Shown piece by piece: positions 35,180 to 49,640 of a stretch of 64,000 bases of DNA; the stretch's first letter is position 1, and each line of letters starts with the position of its first letter. The position numbers and the translations under genes were made by a program. Under the pieces are notes generated by a model. It saw nothing but the letters and a program-made list of their open reading frames with translations. It searched no databases and was not told where the DNA came from. This DNA is from Sorex araneus (taxonomy: Eukaryota; Chordata; Mammalia; Eulipotyphla; Soricidae): NCBI RefSeq assembly GCF_027595985.1, contig NC_073302.1, positions 399,635,310 to 399,699,309 of the forward strand. Direction: 5' to 3'.

Positions 35180-35810
35180 GTAGGAATAAAAAGGAAAGCA
35201 AAACACAGACGAGAGCAACTGGAATAGCTGAACTGTGAGCAAACTGGAGGTGAGGGATGAGTTCCAAAGTGGCTAAATGTTCTCCACTGAGGGGACAAAG
35301 GTAAAGGGTCAGAACTGATTTTAAAGGGCAACAGATCCTGAGAACTGAGGTACAAACAGCTTTCCAAAGCAGAGTGGTGCTTTAAAAGGGCCCTGAAAAA
35401 TGGTGAAGAAGGGACTCTGGTGAAAAGTGTCATATTAAACCTTCTATACATGAAGCCCTATCATGAACAGTGCTATAAATCACAGTGCCTCAAATTAATG
35501 GAGAGAAAGGGAGGGAGGGAGGGGTGGGGGGGAGACAGACAGAGATAGAAAGACAGAAACAGAGACAGAGACAGAGAGAGAATGATGCTGTTTGAGATAT
35601 ACTAAGTTGGAAAGGGAAACAGAATCTTAAAAGGGTATGTTATCAGCAGGTGTTTCCAAACAGGTACCGTATCCCATGAAAAAACTCAGGGCAGGGAAAA
35701 TTTATGCTTCTGGAGTAGTTGAGATTTCAAAAAAGTTAATTCCATAGATCAGAAAGATACAAACATTTCTAGATGTTCCCAATGCAAAACGTGTTTAAGC
35801 CAACAGGTTT
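35180..35810. other. Intergenic, just downstream of GNAI1
   Basis: Contains a purine-rich tract at about 35,500-35,581 and otherwise no recognised repeat. It is the last stretch before the probable GNAI1 polyadenylation site. Confidence 0.4.
35500..35581. repeat. GA-rich simple repeat
   Basis: GGGA, GACA and AGAGAC units form a purine-rich low-complexity tract. Confidence 0.85.
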
Positions 35811-35814
35811 ATAA

Positions 35815-37644
35815 AATTTTAAAAATCTGAATTTATTAGGATTTATTAGCAACACAAGTACACAGAATAATGTTCAGGAATTCGTCAACGATGGTCACCA
35901 ATATGTGCTTTTTTGTTGCTTTTAAACTGTTTCTCATGAGTCAAATTTATTCAGTCTAGTTGATATTCATACATACTTTCACAACATGGATATTACAGAT
36001 ATTCCATTGGTAAGTCAATGAAAACATCTCTTTCATGGAAGGCACATAAAGAATCTATGCTAACACATTTCGGAAACTTAGTCAACTTTACATTACAAAA
36101 AAGAAAAGAATCTAAATGGAAACAAATACCAATGTAGTCTGTGGTCGTTTACACACACATATGCACATACTTCAACAAAATGATAGCACATAGAACTGAA
36201 CTCAGAAACTACTTACTAGTAAAACTTACTAAAAGATTAACTTTTTCAGGAGGATTAGGGAAAAAAAGAGAGCAAGGGTGGAGAATACTGTTCATTTTGG
36301 TGAAACCAGGTCACAGAGACACATTTGTGGACTGCCAAAAGAAAAGACTTGATCAAGCTCAACACTAGCCAATACATAATACTTATTTGAGCACACATAC
36401 AATCACTGACTTTATTAAACATTGTGGGTCATTTTCTAAGTGTAATTGCCCTTATCATTCTTAGAAATAACTGCATAATTTAAAAGAATATAAAATTAAG
36501 CAAGTGAAGGAAATATGAGCAATCTATGGGAAAATAATTTTAATGGTCTGATAATTAAATTTGAAATTAATTACATATGAGTTTAAAGGTTACATTGCAT
36601 AAGTAGCAGAGCATTCTAAGATCTTTCTTGTCTTCCAAATAGCTATCATGTATGTTAGGTACAAGGAATTTCCCAAAGGAAATACACAAATGAATGTCTC
36701 AAAATTCATTATGCTGACGTGTTTTTTATCCACAAAAAATGCTTTCAACACCCACCTAAACTTAGTTATAAATAAAAACATATTTATTTGAATTGTATAA
36801 AAATTAATCTAGCATCACCTTTAAGGCAATGCATGAATACCATCCAAATATTAAAATCCAAATTGAAAACAAACCAACAGAATAAAAATTGTTTGTAAGT
36901 CTAAGTGTATTTTCAAAAATCTGAATTATTTGCTTTTTAAATCAAATATAGAATCAGATCAACATGCACTCTTAAAAGAAAAATTTTAATGCATACAATT
37001 TTAAATAACTGATTCAAAGGCAGGTATATTTATCCTCTTTTAAGAACATTTCAATAAAACACATTAAATTTAAGGAACAAATCATGTTATTAAAATAGTC
37101 TGTGCAATGTTTATACAAATAACATTTTTATGACTACAAGTATACACATAATCAAGGGCTGCAGTGTTTCCTAATGTTAATTACTGTACTTAGAAATTTA
37201 CAGGACAGAACATAACGCTGTTTAAAACTTGGCAAACATGGTGAGAGTCGGTCATTCAGTACAAAGTATTTAATATTTCTGTTATTTCCAAAGCCATCAC
37301 ACTAGAATTGTATGTTGCCACTCTTAAAACCTGAATGTAAAGTCGAAACTAAATTATAAATACATGTATACATACATTTGCATATTTACACTTACGCAGA
37401 AATCATCAAACTGCTAGAGTCCAGCTGTAACACTGTCCTTAGTTTCACGTAACAGGACTACTTTTCACATATAAAAAGGTCCTATTACTCTCAGTAAAGA
37501 AAACAAAGACAGAACTTTGGTCAGGTCCCAGAAACATTTGCCATATACTACATTCTGTGTTGCTGCAAGACTCTAGGCTAGAGAGATCCACATACAAGTA
37601 CTCATTTGGTTTGAAAAAATGCATTTTACCATAAACAGCAAAAC
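35815..37644 (-). other. GNAI1: GNAI1 3' UTR (extent inferred)
   Basis: Begins straight after the TAA stop. It is AT-rich and contains no recognisable SINE or L1, unlike the DNA on both sides, which fits selection on a transcribed UTR. The downstream end is inferred: two minus-strand AATAAA hexamers lie at 35832-35837 and 35842-35847, giving about 1.8 kb of UTR, close to what I remember for human GNAI1. Other AATAAA matches at 36411-36416 and 36783-36788 could give shorter transcripts. Confidence 0.55.
35832..35847 (-). terminator. GNAI1: Probable GNAI1 polyadenylation signals
   Basis: Two minus-strand AATAAA hexamers ten bases apart, read as TTTATT on the given strand. They are chosen because of their distance from the stop codon and because they coincide with the end of the repeat-free zone. 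Cleavage would be expected 10-30 bases further downstream on the minus strand. Confidence 0.4.
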
Positions 37645-37869
<225 letters not shown>

Positions 37870-37977
37870 TTAAAATGAGTGTAACATGGGCCAGTCAGAT
37901 AACAGTCATAAAATACGTGCACTTGTATTTTCCCTTCTCTAATGGAGAGGAAAAAAAAAAAAGTAAGTCTTCTAATG

Positions 37978-37978
<1 letters not shown>

Positions 37979-38029
<51 letters not shown>
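37979..38029. repeat. (AC)n microsatellite
   Basis: A pure AC run of about 25 units in intron 7, about 145 bp upstream of exon 8 in gene orientation. Confidence 0.95.
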
Positions 38030-38032
<3 letters not shown>

Positions 38033-38159
38033 TGTTGATTACATTTAATGAGCGTAAGTTACTCTTAAAACAAATATTTCCCTTGATCTTTTTTCCCACT
38101 TCAGTTTCCAAATGCTAGGCCATCTCCTCCCCCCACCCCGCCCCCCACCCGTTGTTAAA

Positions 38160-39245
38160 ATTATGAGCTCTTTATTTTGGACATTAATGCCTAATAAGGA
38201 GAAAATCTGCAAATATCTTCTTTCATTTGGTAGAATGTTATGTCTTTTTTTAATGGCTTCATTTGTTGTAGACAGTTTTTTTTTTTTTAAACTTTAATGT
38301 GGTCCCATCTGTTAATTTTTTCTATTGTTTCCTTTGCTTTTGGTGTCAACAAAAATAAATTACTGATGAGACTAATATCAAATTTTCGACCTGTTTCCTT
38401 ACAGGATTTTTATTTATTTATTTATTTGTTTGTTTATTTATTTGTTTTTGCTTTTTGGGTCATATCTGGTGATGCACAGGGGTTCTGGCTCTGCACTCAG
38501 GAATTACCCCTGACAGTGCTCAGGGGACCATATGGGATGCTGGGAATCGAACCTGGGTCAGCCACGTGCAAGGCAAACGCCCTACCTGCCATACTATTGC
38601 TCCAGCCCCTTTATAGGATTCTTAAGGTTAAAGATATTCTGTTGCTTAATGAAATATTTCTAGTTTTTGATGTAAAGTGTTAAGATAGTGGTTGGCAATC
38701 TCTGTGTGGCTGTCCAGTCTTCCCAAACCCATTCACGGAATAGATTGTCCTTTCCCCATTTATATATATTTTTGTTTTTTTGTCATATCATCATTTGTCC
38801 ATGGGTTTATTAATTGATCTCTGTGCATATTTTAAATGTAAATACAATACCGTTGTGAGTACTATGTGTCTGAATATAATTTGAAGTAAAGAAATGTGGT
38901 ATGTCCTTCTTTGTTATTCTTTCTGACGATAACTTTGGCTTTACAGGAACTTTTGTGATTTCTCATACATTTTAGGATTATTTTCTATTTTTGTAAAAAC
39001 TGCCTCCAAGATTTTGATCAGAGTGCAGTGAATCTATAGTGGATTTGGCTACATGAGAAACTTAAAGATTTTTCCAATCATAAGCATGGAGTATCTTTGC
39101 TTGTTAAAAAAAATGTCTTCTTCAATTTCCTTTTATCATTGTCTTATAGTTTTTATTGAACATGTTTCACCTTCTCAAATAAGTTTGTTCTGACATACTG
39201 ATTAGTTTTGATACACTTTAAAATTTGATTTTAAAAGATTTTTCT
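38160..39245 (-). mobile_element. Old L1 fragment, interrupted by a SINE
   Basis: Antisense to the given strand and therefore sense to GNAI1. It follows L1 ORF2: GTGGTCCCATCTGTTAATTT, CTTTGCTTTTGGTGTCAACA, GATTGTCCTTTCCCCATTTA, TAACTTTGGCTTTACAGGAA and ATTGTCTTATAGTTTTTATT. The frame is destroyed. Confidence 0.85.
38411..38609 (-). mobile_element. Type A shrew SINE
   Basis: Reverse copy inside the old L1, with a TTTA-repeat tail at about 38,408-38,445, GCTTTTTGGGTCATATCTGG and the end TATTGCTCCAGCCCC. The flanks TTACAGGATT and TTATAGGATT look like a slightly decayed target duplication. Confidence 0.93.
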
Positions 39246-40435
39246 TCCTGATAGTTTATCAGTATACAATAATGCAATAGTAATGAAATTCCAGTAGGTA
39301 TTTACTGATTCACTTGGGAACTCTCTGGTAAGGTGAGCACAAAGAAGGTAGTTCACAACTGGAAATAACAAAATGCACAGATTGATGAGAGCAAAATTTA
39401 GTTGTTTTGATTCTTGGTAATATAAATATCAGAATTTATAACAAGAATGAAAATATTTACAGTTTTATTAGGCACTAAAAAGTGTGTGAAACTGCACCTC
39501 AAATAATACGAAATTTAAAAAGAAACATTCTGAAAAGAGCAACTGTGTGAAATCATTTTGGACTTATTTATAGTAAAATCTTGAAAAAATTGGGGGTTAG
39601 AGGGCCTGACCTCTGTGCAGAGAGGAATTCTTGTACAATCATCGGCATCACTAAGCTTTATAGCTGATGGTTGACTGGAAGCCATAACAGTAATCTTCAC
39701 ATTCCACTCAAATGTGAATGGCATCATAGATGGTCTCTAAGTTTTTTTGTGCAAAAATTTTGATAAATTTAAACTCTATTATTTATAGTTTATATATGCA
39801 GGTAGTGATAAAATGCACCAATATTACATTTTGTAAAGTCATGGCAGACTGACTTTTGCTTAGCTTTTTGTTACTTCTAAGCTACAGTTTTTTTTCAAGT
39901 TTTCTTCATATTGTCGCAAATCTCAAATGCATTTTCCAATGTATTCACCTTTGAGTAAAAAAATAGCATATTAAGTAGAACCATACAGTTCAAACTATTG
40001 TGGTCCAAGGCTCAACTGTGACTCTCCAGTGCAAATAAGGCTGTAGTAGCAAGCAGTGTGGTTATATTTACTGAAGAACACAGCCCCCCTGGCTCCAGTG
40101 AGAATTTAATTAAATGTAAGGTAGTTGCTTATGGTCTGGGTACAGAAACAGACTTGAAATGCTGATGGGACTCTGTAGTTTAAGTAAGTTGTAGTGTTAA
40201 TATCTGAAGGTGTGGGAGAGAAAAGCATTGATAGAATAAAGACACTGTAACATGTCTGTGCAAAGATAGTGAAGACTCAAGACAGGAATATAAAGGATGA
40301 AGTGAAGGTAAATAACGATTAATTAGCTAAATTAGCTAGACTGCGTAATACTTAGTTTATCTGTCTTAAAAGTCAAAGGTAGTCAACTCCAGTATTTTTC
40401 AAATGTGAAGTCAGTGCTTAAAAAATAGATTTTTT

Positions 40436-40880
40436 TGCATTTCTATGTTCATTGCAGCACTGTTTACAATAGCCACAATCTGGAAAAAAACGGAGTGCCC
40501 CCAAACAGATGACTGGTTAAAGAAACTTTGGTACATCTACACAATGGAATACTATGCAGCTGTTAGAAAACGAAGTCACGAAATCTGCATATAAGTGAAT
40601 CAACATGGAAAGTATCATGTTGAGTGAAATGAGTCAGAAATAAAGACAGACATAGAAAGATTGCACTCATATGTGGAATATAAAGTAGCAGAGAGGTACG
40701 AGCTAGCAATGATGCAACTTCTGGCAGAAATTCCTCTGGACTTAGTTACTAAGATACTAAAATACAGAAATCCAGAACCCCGCGGCCGCTATTATGGCCA
40801 CGCGACCTCATATCTCTTCATGCTAAGTTATGTTTAAGTGAGAATGTTGTATTGGGGGTGGTGGGTAGAGAGGTATGAAT
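40436..40880 (+). mobile_element. L1 3' end in intron 7
   Basis: Typical L1 ORF2 end: TTCATTGCAGCACTGTTTAC, AATAGCCACAATCTGG, ACACAATGGAATACTATGCA, TATCATGTTGAGTGAAATG. The 3' UTR follows, with CAGAAATCCAGAACCCCGC, a stretch shared with the repeat at 49,340. Antisense to GNAI1. Confidence 0.85.
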
Positions 40881-41531
40881 AAATATCTCTTTTCCTTGCA
40901 CCTACTTTCAATAACATCCTGGAAAAGTGCTAATTAATGAATAACAAGTGTTTGGGGCCTAACTCCTGGTTTCACTGACAGTATAGACTAAGACTTGTAG
41001 ACCTGTAGACTAGTAGACTAAAGCTTCGACCTTGTTCAAGATCAAAGAATTATCAAATAATTAATTATATAATTAAATAATTAAAAGAATTAATTATTAA
41101 ATAATTAAAATAATTAATTATAAATAATTTAAAAAGTCAGGACTGTACCTATCCTTTTTGCTCACTTTAGGTATATTTTAGTGCAATTAACAATCTCATT
41201 ACCAAATTTCCTATGAAAGCTTCTCAAATTTCTCTAAGGAGTTAGTGGGCTCATCTATTCTTTCCTCATTTAAGCACATATTATTACTGATGGTCTTTTG
41301 TGGTATCATAGTACCTGCTCTTGTTTGCTTATAACTATGTTTGTCTGAGATTAGATAGTGAGAAGAGATAATATTTTATTCATAGTGCATCACATTGTAC
41401 TTTACTTAAGTTCACAAATGAATGAGCAAATGAATCTTTTACATTTATGAAAACTTGGATTCATAATAGAAAATTATCTTAAGATTCTCTAATAAAAATG
41501 TTATTGTTCAGTGATACCCCAAGGACATTTA

Positions 41532-43258
<1,727 letters not shown>

Positions 43259-43278
43259 TCACACTAAGTGTATGTATG

Positions 43279-43457
43279 AAAGTTTTTTTTTTTTCTTTTT
43301 GGGTCACACCTGGCAATGCACGGGGATTACTCCTGGCTCTGCACTCAGGAACCACCCCTGGCGGTGCTCAGGGGACCATATGGGATGCTGGGAATCGAAC
43401 CCGGGTCGGCCGCGTTCAAGGCAGACACCCTACCCGCTGTGCTATTGCTCTAGTCCC
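43279..43457 (-). mobile_element. Type A shrew SINE
   Basis: Full-length reverse copy beginning with poly(T), with TTTTTGGGTCACACCTGGCA, GAACCCGGGTCGGCCGCG and TTGCTCTAGTCCCC. It is one of the least decayed copies. It starts about 50 bp from exon 6, within the upstream flank of its acceptor. Confidence 0.95.
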
Positions 43458-43605
43458 CAGTGTATGGAAGTTTTTATAGGGCAACAACAACAACAAAAAT
43501 TCTTCAAATAGCAAAGAGATGGTGGGGTTTAAAGGAAGGAGAAAGGATTTTATGGGAGAAAAATAACATCACAAATTGGTTTGCAGAAAGTCCTGGTTTT
43601 TCTTT

Positions 43606-43794
43606 TTTCTTCTTCTTTTTTTCTTTTTTTTTTTGCTTGTTTCTCCACACCGGGAGATGCACAGGGGTTACTCCTGGCTTTGCACTCAGGAATTACTCCT
43701 GGCGGTGCTCGGGGGACATATGAGATGCTAGGAACTGAATCCAGTCGGCTGCATGCAAGGCAAACTCCCTACCCACTATACTACCACTCGAGCC
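43606..43794 (-). mobile_element. Type A shrew SINE with 14-bp TSD
   Basis: Reverse copy with an interrupted T-rich tail, AGATGCACAGGGGTTACTCC and the end CTACCACTCGAGCC. The exact target-site duplication CCTGGTTTTTCTTT is at 43592-43605 and 43795-43808. Confidence 0.93.
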
Positions 43795-43809
43795 CCTGGT
43801 TTTTCTTTC

Positions 43810-45005
43810 TACTGAAGGAAGACTATTTTGAAATAAAACCAAAAACCAAAATGAAGATTCATTAACAAAACGCTTTAAGCAAAGTATTAAAACATATACA
43901 AATTAATGCGTATAACCAGAAGAGTCTCAGGAACAACCAAGGCTGAGCCCGTCATAACTCTGTGACGTAGGAAAACTAAGGACAGCAGACAAGGCTCCCT
44001 GACTCCACACCAGAATTGTATTGTTTTTCTCTGAGGCAATAAAAGTAGGACTCTGACATGAAGAAAGCATTCCAGGTATTCTTTAAAAAAAAGCTGAGCA
44101 AGCATGTCAAATACAGATGGGGTATATAAGGTACATAGGGTACATAGGTGCCTAAATTAAAGCCAGCTATAAGCAATAAACAATAAACTGATGACCCAAC
44201 TTTCAAATTTAAAATCGAAAATGAAAAAACTTTAAAACTGAACTTAAGAATGAAAAAATTTTAGAATAAAAAAAGTCTTAAAGTATAACCTGGAATGAAG
44301 AAGCTTTAAAATTTAGAATGAAGAGTCCCAATTTTCATACAATACCCAGTGTATACTACTGTACAGGACAGTGTCTGGCAATGTACAGGATAGCAAAACG
44401 AATCGTACAAGCACAAAAGGTTTTTCTTCTTCCTACAGAGCTTATTACATTAAGGGAAAATCTGAAATTCACATAGATTATGTTATGCAACCTGGAAACA
44501 GCCACTTATATAATGAAAACACTATGCAAAGTGGCACATTTTTAAAGGCTCCATTTATCTACATGGTACACTAATTAAAACAGTCCCTATTTACTTATCA
44601 GGCAAAAAGAGTTTTGCCTGCAGAGCGGTATTGTACTGTAGAACAAATATGAATATAGAACTAGCTTTGGTTCTATACCATCAGGTGATCATTTATTGGT
44701 TTCATTAGGAAACTGTTTATAAAGTTAAAAGTATGTCATGTAACAAAATGATTCTACCATAAAATGGGTGAGACACAAAATGAATAGATATTTTGGAAGA
44801 TCTAACGGAAACAAAATAAAATGCTGAGTCTTTATTAAATTACCGATGAACACAATTTGAAAATATATTTTCCAAATATATAACCTATGTTAACATCTTT
44901 AGTCAAATACACACACCGCAGAACCAATCAACATAATAAAACCCACCCATTTCATACTCAGTTATAGAGTTAAGCACTAACCAAATGCTGCATAAAGGTA
45001 TTTTA
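43810..45005. other. Intron 5, unclassified stretch
   Basis: AT-rich, with no repeat or exon recognised. Confidence 0.4.
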
Positions 45006-45023
45006 TAGATGATTGATATTTTT

Positions 45024-45152
45024 TTTTATGTTTTATTTTTATTTTTTTTATTATTTTTATTATTTTTTTAAATTTTTTATTGAGTCACCATGTGGAAAGT
45101 TACAAAGTTTTCAGGTTTAAATCTCAGTTATACAATGCTCGAATACCCATCC
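45024..45152 (-). mobile_element. Very short L1 insertion with 14-bp TSD
   Basis: Only about 128 bp of L1 3' end: a T-rich tail, TTATTGAGTCACCATGTGGA, AAGTTACAAAGTTTTCAGG and CAATGCTCGAATACCCATC. The target-site duplication TGATTGATATTTTT is at 45010-45023 and 45153-45166. An extreme case of 5' truncation. Confidence 0.88.
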
Positions 45153-45189
45153 TGATTGATATTTTTATGAAGGTGATTCTTCTTCCTCA

Positions 45190-45345
45190 TTTTTTTTTTT
45201 TGCCATACTTGGCCGTGCTCAGGACTTATTCTTGGCTCTGCACTCCTGACAGCACTTGGGGGTCTGATATGGGATGCCCAGGATTGAACCAGGATCAGCT
45301 ATGTGCAAGAGAAGGACCCTATCCACTGTGCTATCTCCCCAGTCC
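45190..45345 (-). mobile_element. Type A SINE, diverged
   Basis: Reverse copy with a T-run, CCATACTTGGCCGTGCTCAG and CTGTGCTATCTCCCCAGTCC. Confidence 0.8.
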
Positions 45346-47603
45346 CTAAAGGAGATTATTCTAGATAATATAGGCAGACTTCATCCAGTCAATTGTAAGG
45401 CCTTGAGAACAAAAATCTAGGTTTTCTGAGGAAAAATAGTTCTGTCTCATATAGCAACATAAGTTTCTGCAAATCCTGGATATATCAGCCCTGCAATCAT
45501 AAACCAATTTCTTGAAACTTTCTCTGGAGAATTCTGTTTAGTGCACGGAGAGCTGATGCTAATACTAAAAATACCTGAAAAAAATGTGGGCTTGCTTTAG
45601 AATTGGGTAACAGAGTTTAGATAGTTTAGATGAATTTTTTGATGCTTAACAGAAAAAACAAACTAGAATGCACTAAAAAACAATTTAGTTAGGACAGATA
45701 CTAAAAGTGAAATTTCAAATCTTTTCGACCATATTATTAACTTTCTTCTTTACTTTCATCTTAGTAAATGCATATGGCATGCATGAAAAATAAATCTTAG
45801 GAGATGTTAATGTTAAAGGTATTTGTGGTGGCATCTTGGGAATGGGAAAGAAGAAACAACAATGCCTGAGGAAAGGCAAACATTGTTTCAAAGAAGCAAA
45901 AAGCTGGCTAAACTTTGTTTTAGTTAGTGAAGAATGCAATGTAGAGCAGTAAGCAATGAGCCTCTTGCTAACTGAAGCGAAGAACAGGTTATAGAGCCTT
46001 ACTCTCCTTGTTTCTAAAGGAGTGAAAGGAGGCAGAGGAGCAAAGGTTAGGCTGAAAGGTACCAGACACACAGAGAAGGAGAGCAAATGATACAGGCCAA
46101 AGACTTAGTGATGTAGTGATGCAGATATAACCCAGATAATACCTAGCATTGTCAGCAACTAAAAGAATTATTATGAGAGAAGAAATTTGTTTTAAACATA
46201 ATATAGCCCCTCTACCTTTTTTTTCTTTTTTTTAAACTATAGCAATTTAAAATCTGATTAATTAATATATTAATTTCACCTCCCAAATGATACAATAACA
46301 AAGAGTATCTCTTTTGATCCCTTTATATTTCTTACTAGGGATGCTTGCATGCATATGTATTTCATAAATAATTGCTAAACAAATAAAATGTGTCCACAGA
46401 TATTTAAAAAAACACTTTAAACTAGCTTTCTATATAGAGAATTTTGGTATGAGGCAAACTTTTACTATTTAAGAGAAAAATCTACCAGTTAGTTATTTAT
46501 TGAAATATTAAATCTAAAAGAGTTTTACCTTGGTAATCAAGAAATCTGACTACAAAAGAAGTCTATTTATTCAACTTAGAAATAAGTGAGGTGAATTCAT
46601 ATATTGTTCGTATACCAAGACCCTTTCATATAAGTGAGTTCTCTTAAAATTAGTGTGCATCAAAATCACTAGTGGATGATACTCTTCAAGCTGATCCTGG
46701 AATATAACCTGAAAAATCACTGAAAATTCATGAGTCATGGAACAAGAACTAAGAACTGCTATAACAAATGATCAGATTGCTACCTTAGAGATTATTACTT
46801 AAGAGTTTTCATTTTCCAGAAAAGCCAGATTAAAAAATATAAAGCATTATTTCATATATAATCATCAAATTTTAAAAATTATCTATTTTTATATGTAAAC
46901 GTGAGACTTTTGACAAGCATTAAAAATGAAAAAATCTGAGACTTCTTAGTTTCCTTATTTTAGGGGAAAGAGAAAGAAGAAGGGGATATTGGCGAGTCTA
47001 ACATTTGCTGATTTATCATTAGATAATTAACTGATAACACTGTGACCAAGAATCACTGGTATAAAGCCAGCTGACCATACAAGCTGTTTGTTGTTATTCA
47101 AAAACTGGTTCCAAGACCTCCATAGATACCAAAATCTGCTAATGGTTAAGTCTCTTCTGAAATGGGAAATAATTGCTATCATTCATCTTTTTGTACACTT
47201 ATAGTCATCTCAATTGGCTTGCATAATTTGTCAGTAATACCAAATACAATGTAATTATTATATACATGGTTGTCATACTATATTGTTTGGAAAAATGACA
47301 AAAATCTATACATGCTCAAAAAGATATAATCTTTGTAGATCTAACCATATAGTAAAAATTTTGATCCACTGGTGGAATCCATGAACATGGTATTCTCATT
47401 CCTAGTTAACAAAGGACCAACTGTTTGCAGCCTCATAACTAAGATGTGAAAATTCAAAACCCAGTGTGAAATTTTGTAGTCAGAGTAAAAAAAAACTGTC
47501 ATGATTAAACTAAGAAGAGGAATGCTTACATTTTATACTTGGCAAAATATCGCAAAATAACCTCCATAAACACTGCCCACAAATGCCTCCTCATAGCAGT
47601 GAT

Positions 47604-47723
47604 AAAATATATTTAAAAACTGCAATGACTTCTTGTCTTATTTTGTAATAATTTCAATTACAAAAAAGTGAAATTGTAATTTTACTTTATAGTTAATACT
47701 AGAAGATATCGACTGGAGTGATA
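47604..47723. repeat. 120-bp local duplication, copy 1
   Basis: Repeated at 47,756-47,875 with two substitutions noted. It ends with the first bases of a SINE (GACTGGAGTGATA), so it is a copy made after that SINE inserted. Confidence 0.95.
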
Positions 47724-47750
47724 TTTATTTAAATATATTTAAATAAATAT
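47721..47750. repeat. 30-bp perfect palindrome at duplication junction
   Basis: ATATTTATTTAAATA followed by its exact reverse complement. It occupies most of the 32-bp filler between the two copies of the duplication. Confidence 0.9.
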
Positions 47751-47755
47751 ATTTA

Positions 47756-47875
47756 AAAATATATTTAAAAACTGCAATGACTTCTTGTCTTATTTTGTAA
47801 TAATTTCAATTACAAAAAAGTGAAACTGTAATTTTACTTTATAGTTAATACTAGACGATATCGACTGGAGTGATA
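47756..47875. repeat. 120-bp local duplication, copy 2
   Basis: Same text as 47,604-47,723 and continuous with the complete type B SINE. This is the original arrangement; copy 1 is the derived one. Confidence 0.95.
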
Positions 47876-48093
47876 GCACAGCGGATAGGGCTTTGCCTTG
47901 CACGCAGCTGACCCAGGTTCGATTCATCTGTCCCTCTCAGAGAGCCCTGCAAGCTACTGAAAGTATCCCACCCGCATGGCAGAGCCTAGCAAGCTACCTG
48001 TGGTGTATTTGATATGCCAAAAACAATAACAACAAGTCTTAAAATGGAGACGTTACTTGTGCCTGCTCCAGCAAATCGATGAACAACAGGAAG
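47857..48093 (+). mobile_element. Type B shrew SINE with 15-bp TSD
   Basis: Forward copy with GACTGGAGTGATAGCACAGC, GGTTCGATTCATCTGTCCCT, GATATGCCAAAAACAATAAC and tail AAATCGATGAACAACAGG. ATAGTTAATACTAGA flanks it at 47841-47855 and 48094-48108, and appears a third time in copy 1 of the duplication. Confidence 0.93.
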
Positions 48094-49034
48094 ATAGTTA
48101 ATACTAGATAGTAAATCATGACATAATGATGATTTTTAAAAATATCATTATCTGCTTTACTGTTGCCCTCATCCTTCTGAGGCTCATTTAACATTTAAAA
48201 CACTAAGTTTGAACCATATACTAGCTAGCATTGACAGTTATTTAAAAGATTTCTGATCCAAAGTAAAACAAAGTTTATACGAGGTTCATGAACCTATGCT
48301 TATCTTTAAAAGAGCAAGTGAAAATAGTAACTAAATACATTCTCTGAAATTCTATCTCATCAAAATAAACAACTTAAACTTATTAAAGGAGACAAAATAG
48401 AACAAATTAAATGAACTTCTCACAGGGATCATGGTGAAAGACAACTGAATCCCAGGACTGGCTGAAAGTGAGAATGGTTTGAAACTGAATTACAGTAGAG
48501 ATTGCTTTAAGTACCAAAAGACCAATTTACCACTTATCACTGCTATTTCCCACCATTTCAGAACTGTAACCAAGTTTGACCTAAGTCTAGAATAGTTACC
48601 TGTTAATCCCATTATCCCATATTTTCTCCTCTGACTACTCAGCTAGTAGTCATAGTTTGAACATAATTTAAATTTGCTATAAAACATGAGTTTAAAGCAA
48701 GGCAATTTTTTTAAAAAGCCAAATTTAAAATATCTAAATTGTACTAGGTTAAAAAAAAAGAACAATTTTATGCCTAGTCTAACAATGTACTTCCTAATGA
48801 TGGAAATAACTTTGTAATTTAAAAATGGTATTAGTACTTAGATTAAACACATGATTTTTTTAAATGTTAGTTTTGAATACTCAAGTTCAAGCATTTATTT
48901 CATATAGAAGTAGTAAGTCGACTAAAAGAAAGTGAATCATTTCAATAACACATACTGTAAATGGCAATAAGTGTCCATTGACTATTTAAAACATAGTGGC
49001 AACAAAAAATATTAAAAGTAGATGAAAAAACATA

Positions 49035-49640
49035 CTAGGTAATTATGAGGACCACAGATGAGAGGTATGATCCTGTAGCAATGGGACCTGAGGGTGCTCT
49101 CGGGAAGGTGGGTGGCACTGGCCCCGCTCTCCACTGGGATGTGATGGGGTGGGGGGCGCACGTGTGTGGCCCCACCACAGCTGCATGAGCACGATTCCAG
49201 AGGCCAGCTAAACTACCTTTGATATTGGCAGCTCCTTGCAAAATGTCTCCAGACTGAGAACTAAGCCGCGGCCCCATGCCTGCCCAGGAGGGGAAAGGTT
49301 TTTCTCTCTCGCCTTTTCCTTGGTGGAGGGGAGAAGGGCATGGCGACCGCCATATTATGAAGACCACAGATGAGAGTTACAAGCTTGCAATGATCCAATT
49401 TCTGGAAGAAATTTCCCTGGACTTAGTTGCTAAAATACAGAAATCCAAAACCACGCGGCCGATTTCTCTTCAAAGCAGGTCTGACTCTAGAGGGAACACC
49501 TAATAATAATAGTGAGGGTTTTTTTTTTGAAATATTGAATGTAACCAAAGTAAAGAGAAAGTAAAGTGAGATTTATCAGTTACACAGGCAGGGGGTGGGG
49601 AGGATGGGAGGTATACTGGGGTTATAATAAGGTAGAACAT
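49035..49640 (+). mobile_element. GC-rich L1 3'-UTR-like block
   Basis: 49,370-49,460 matches the 3' UTR that follows the L1 ORF2 end at 40,700 (TTTCTGGAAGAAATTTCCCT, GACTTAGTTGCTAAAATACA, AGAAATCCAAAACCACGCGG). Upstream lies about 300 bp of GC-rich sequence that opens and closes with the same GACCACAGATGAGAG motif (49,051 and 49,362), suggesting a repeated 3'-UTR unit. Confidence 0.6.

Noticed and set aside
1-35800. Exons of CD36 or GNAT3, the human neighbours downstream of GNAI1
   Set aside because: None recognised; in human they lie more than 100 kb away.
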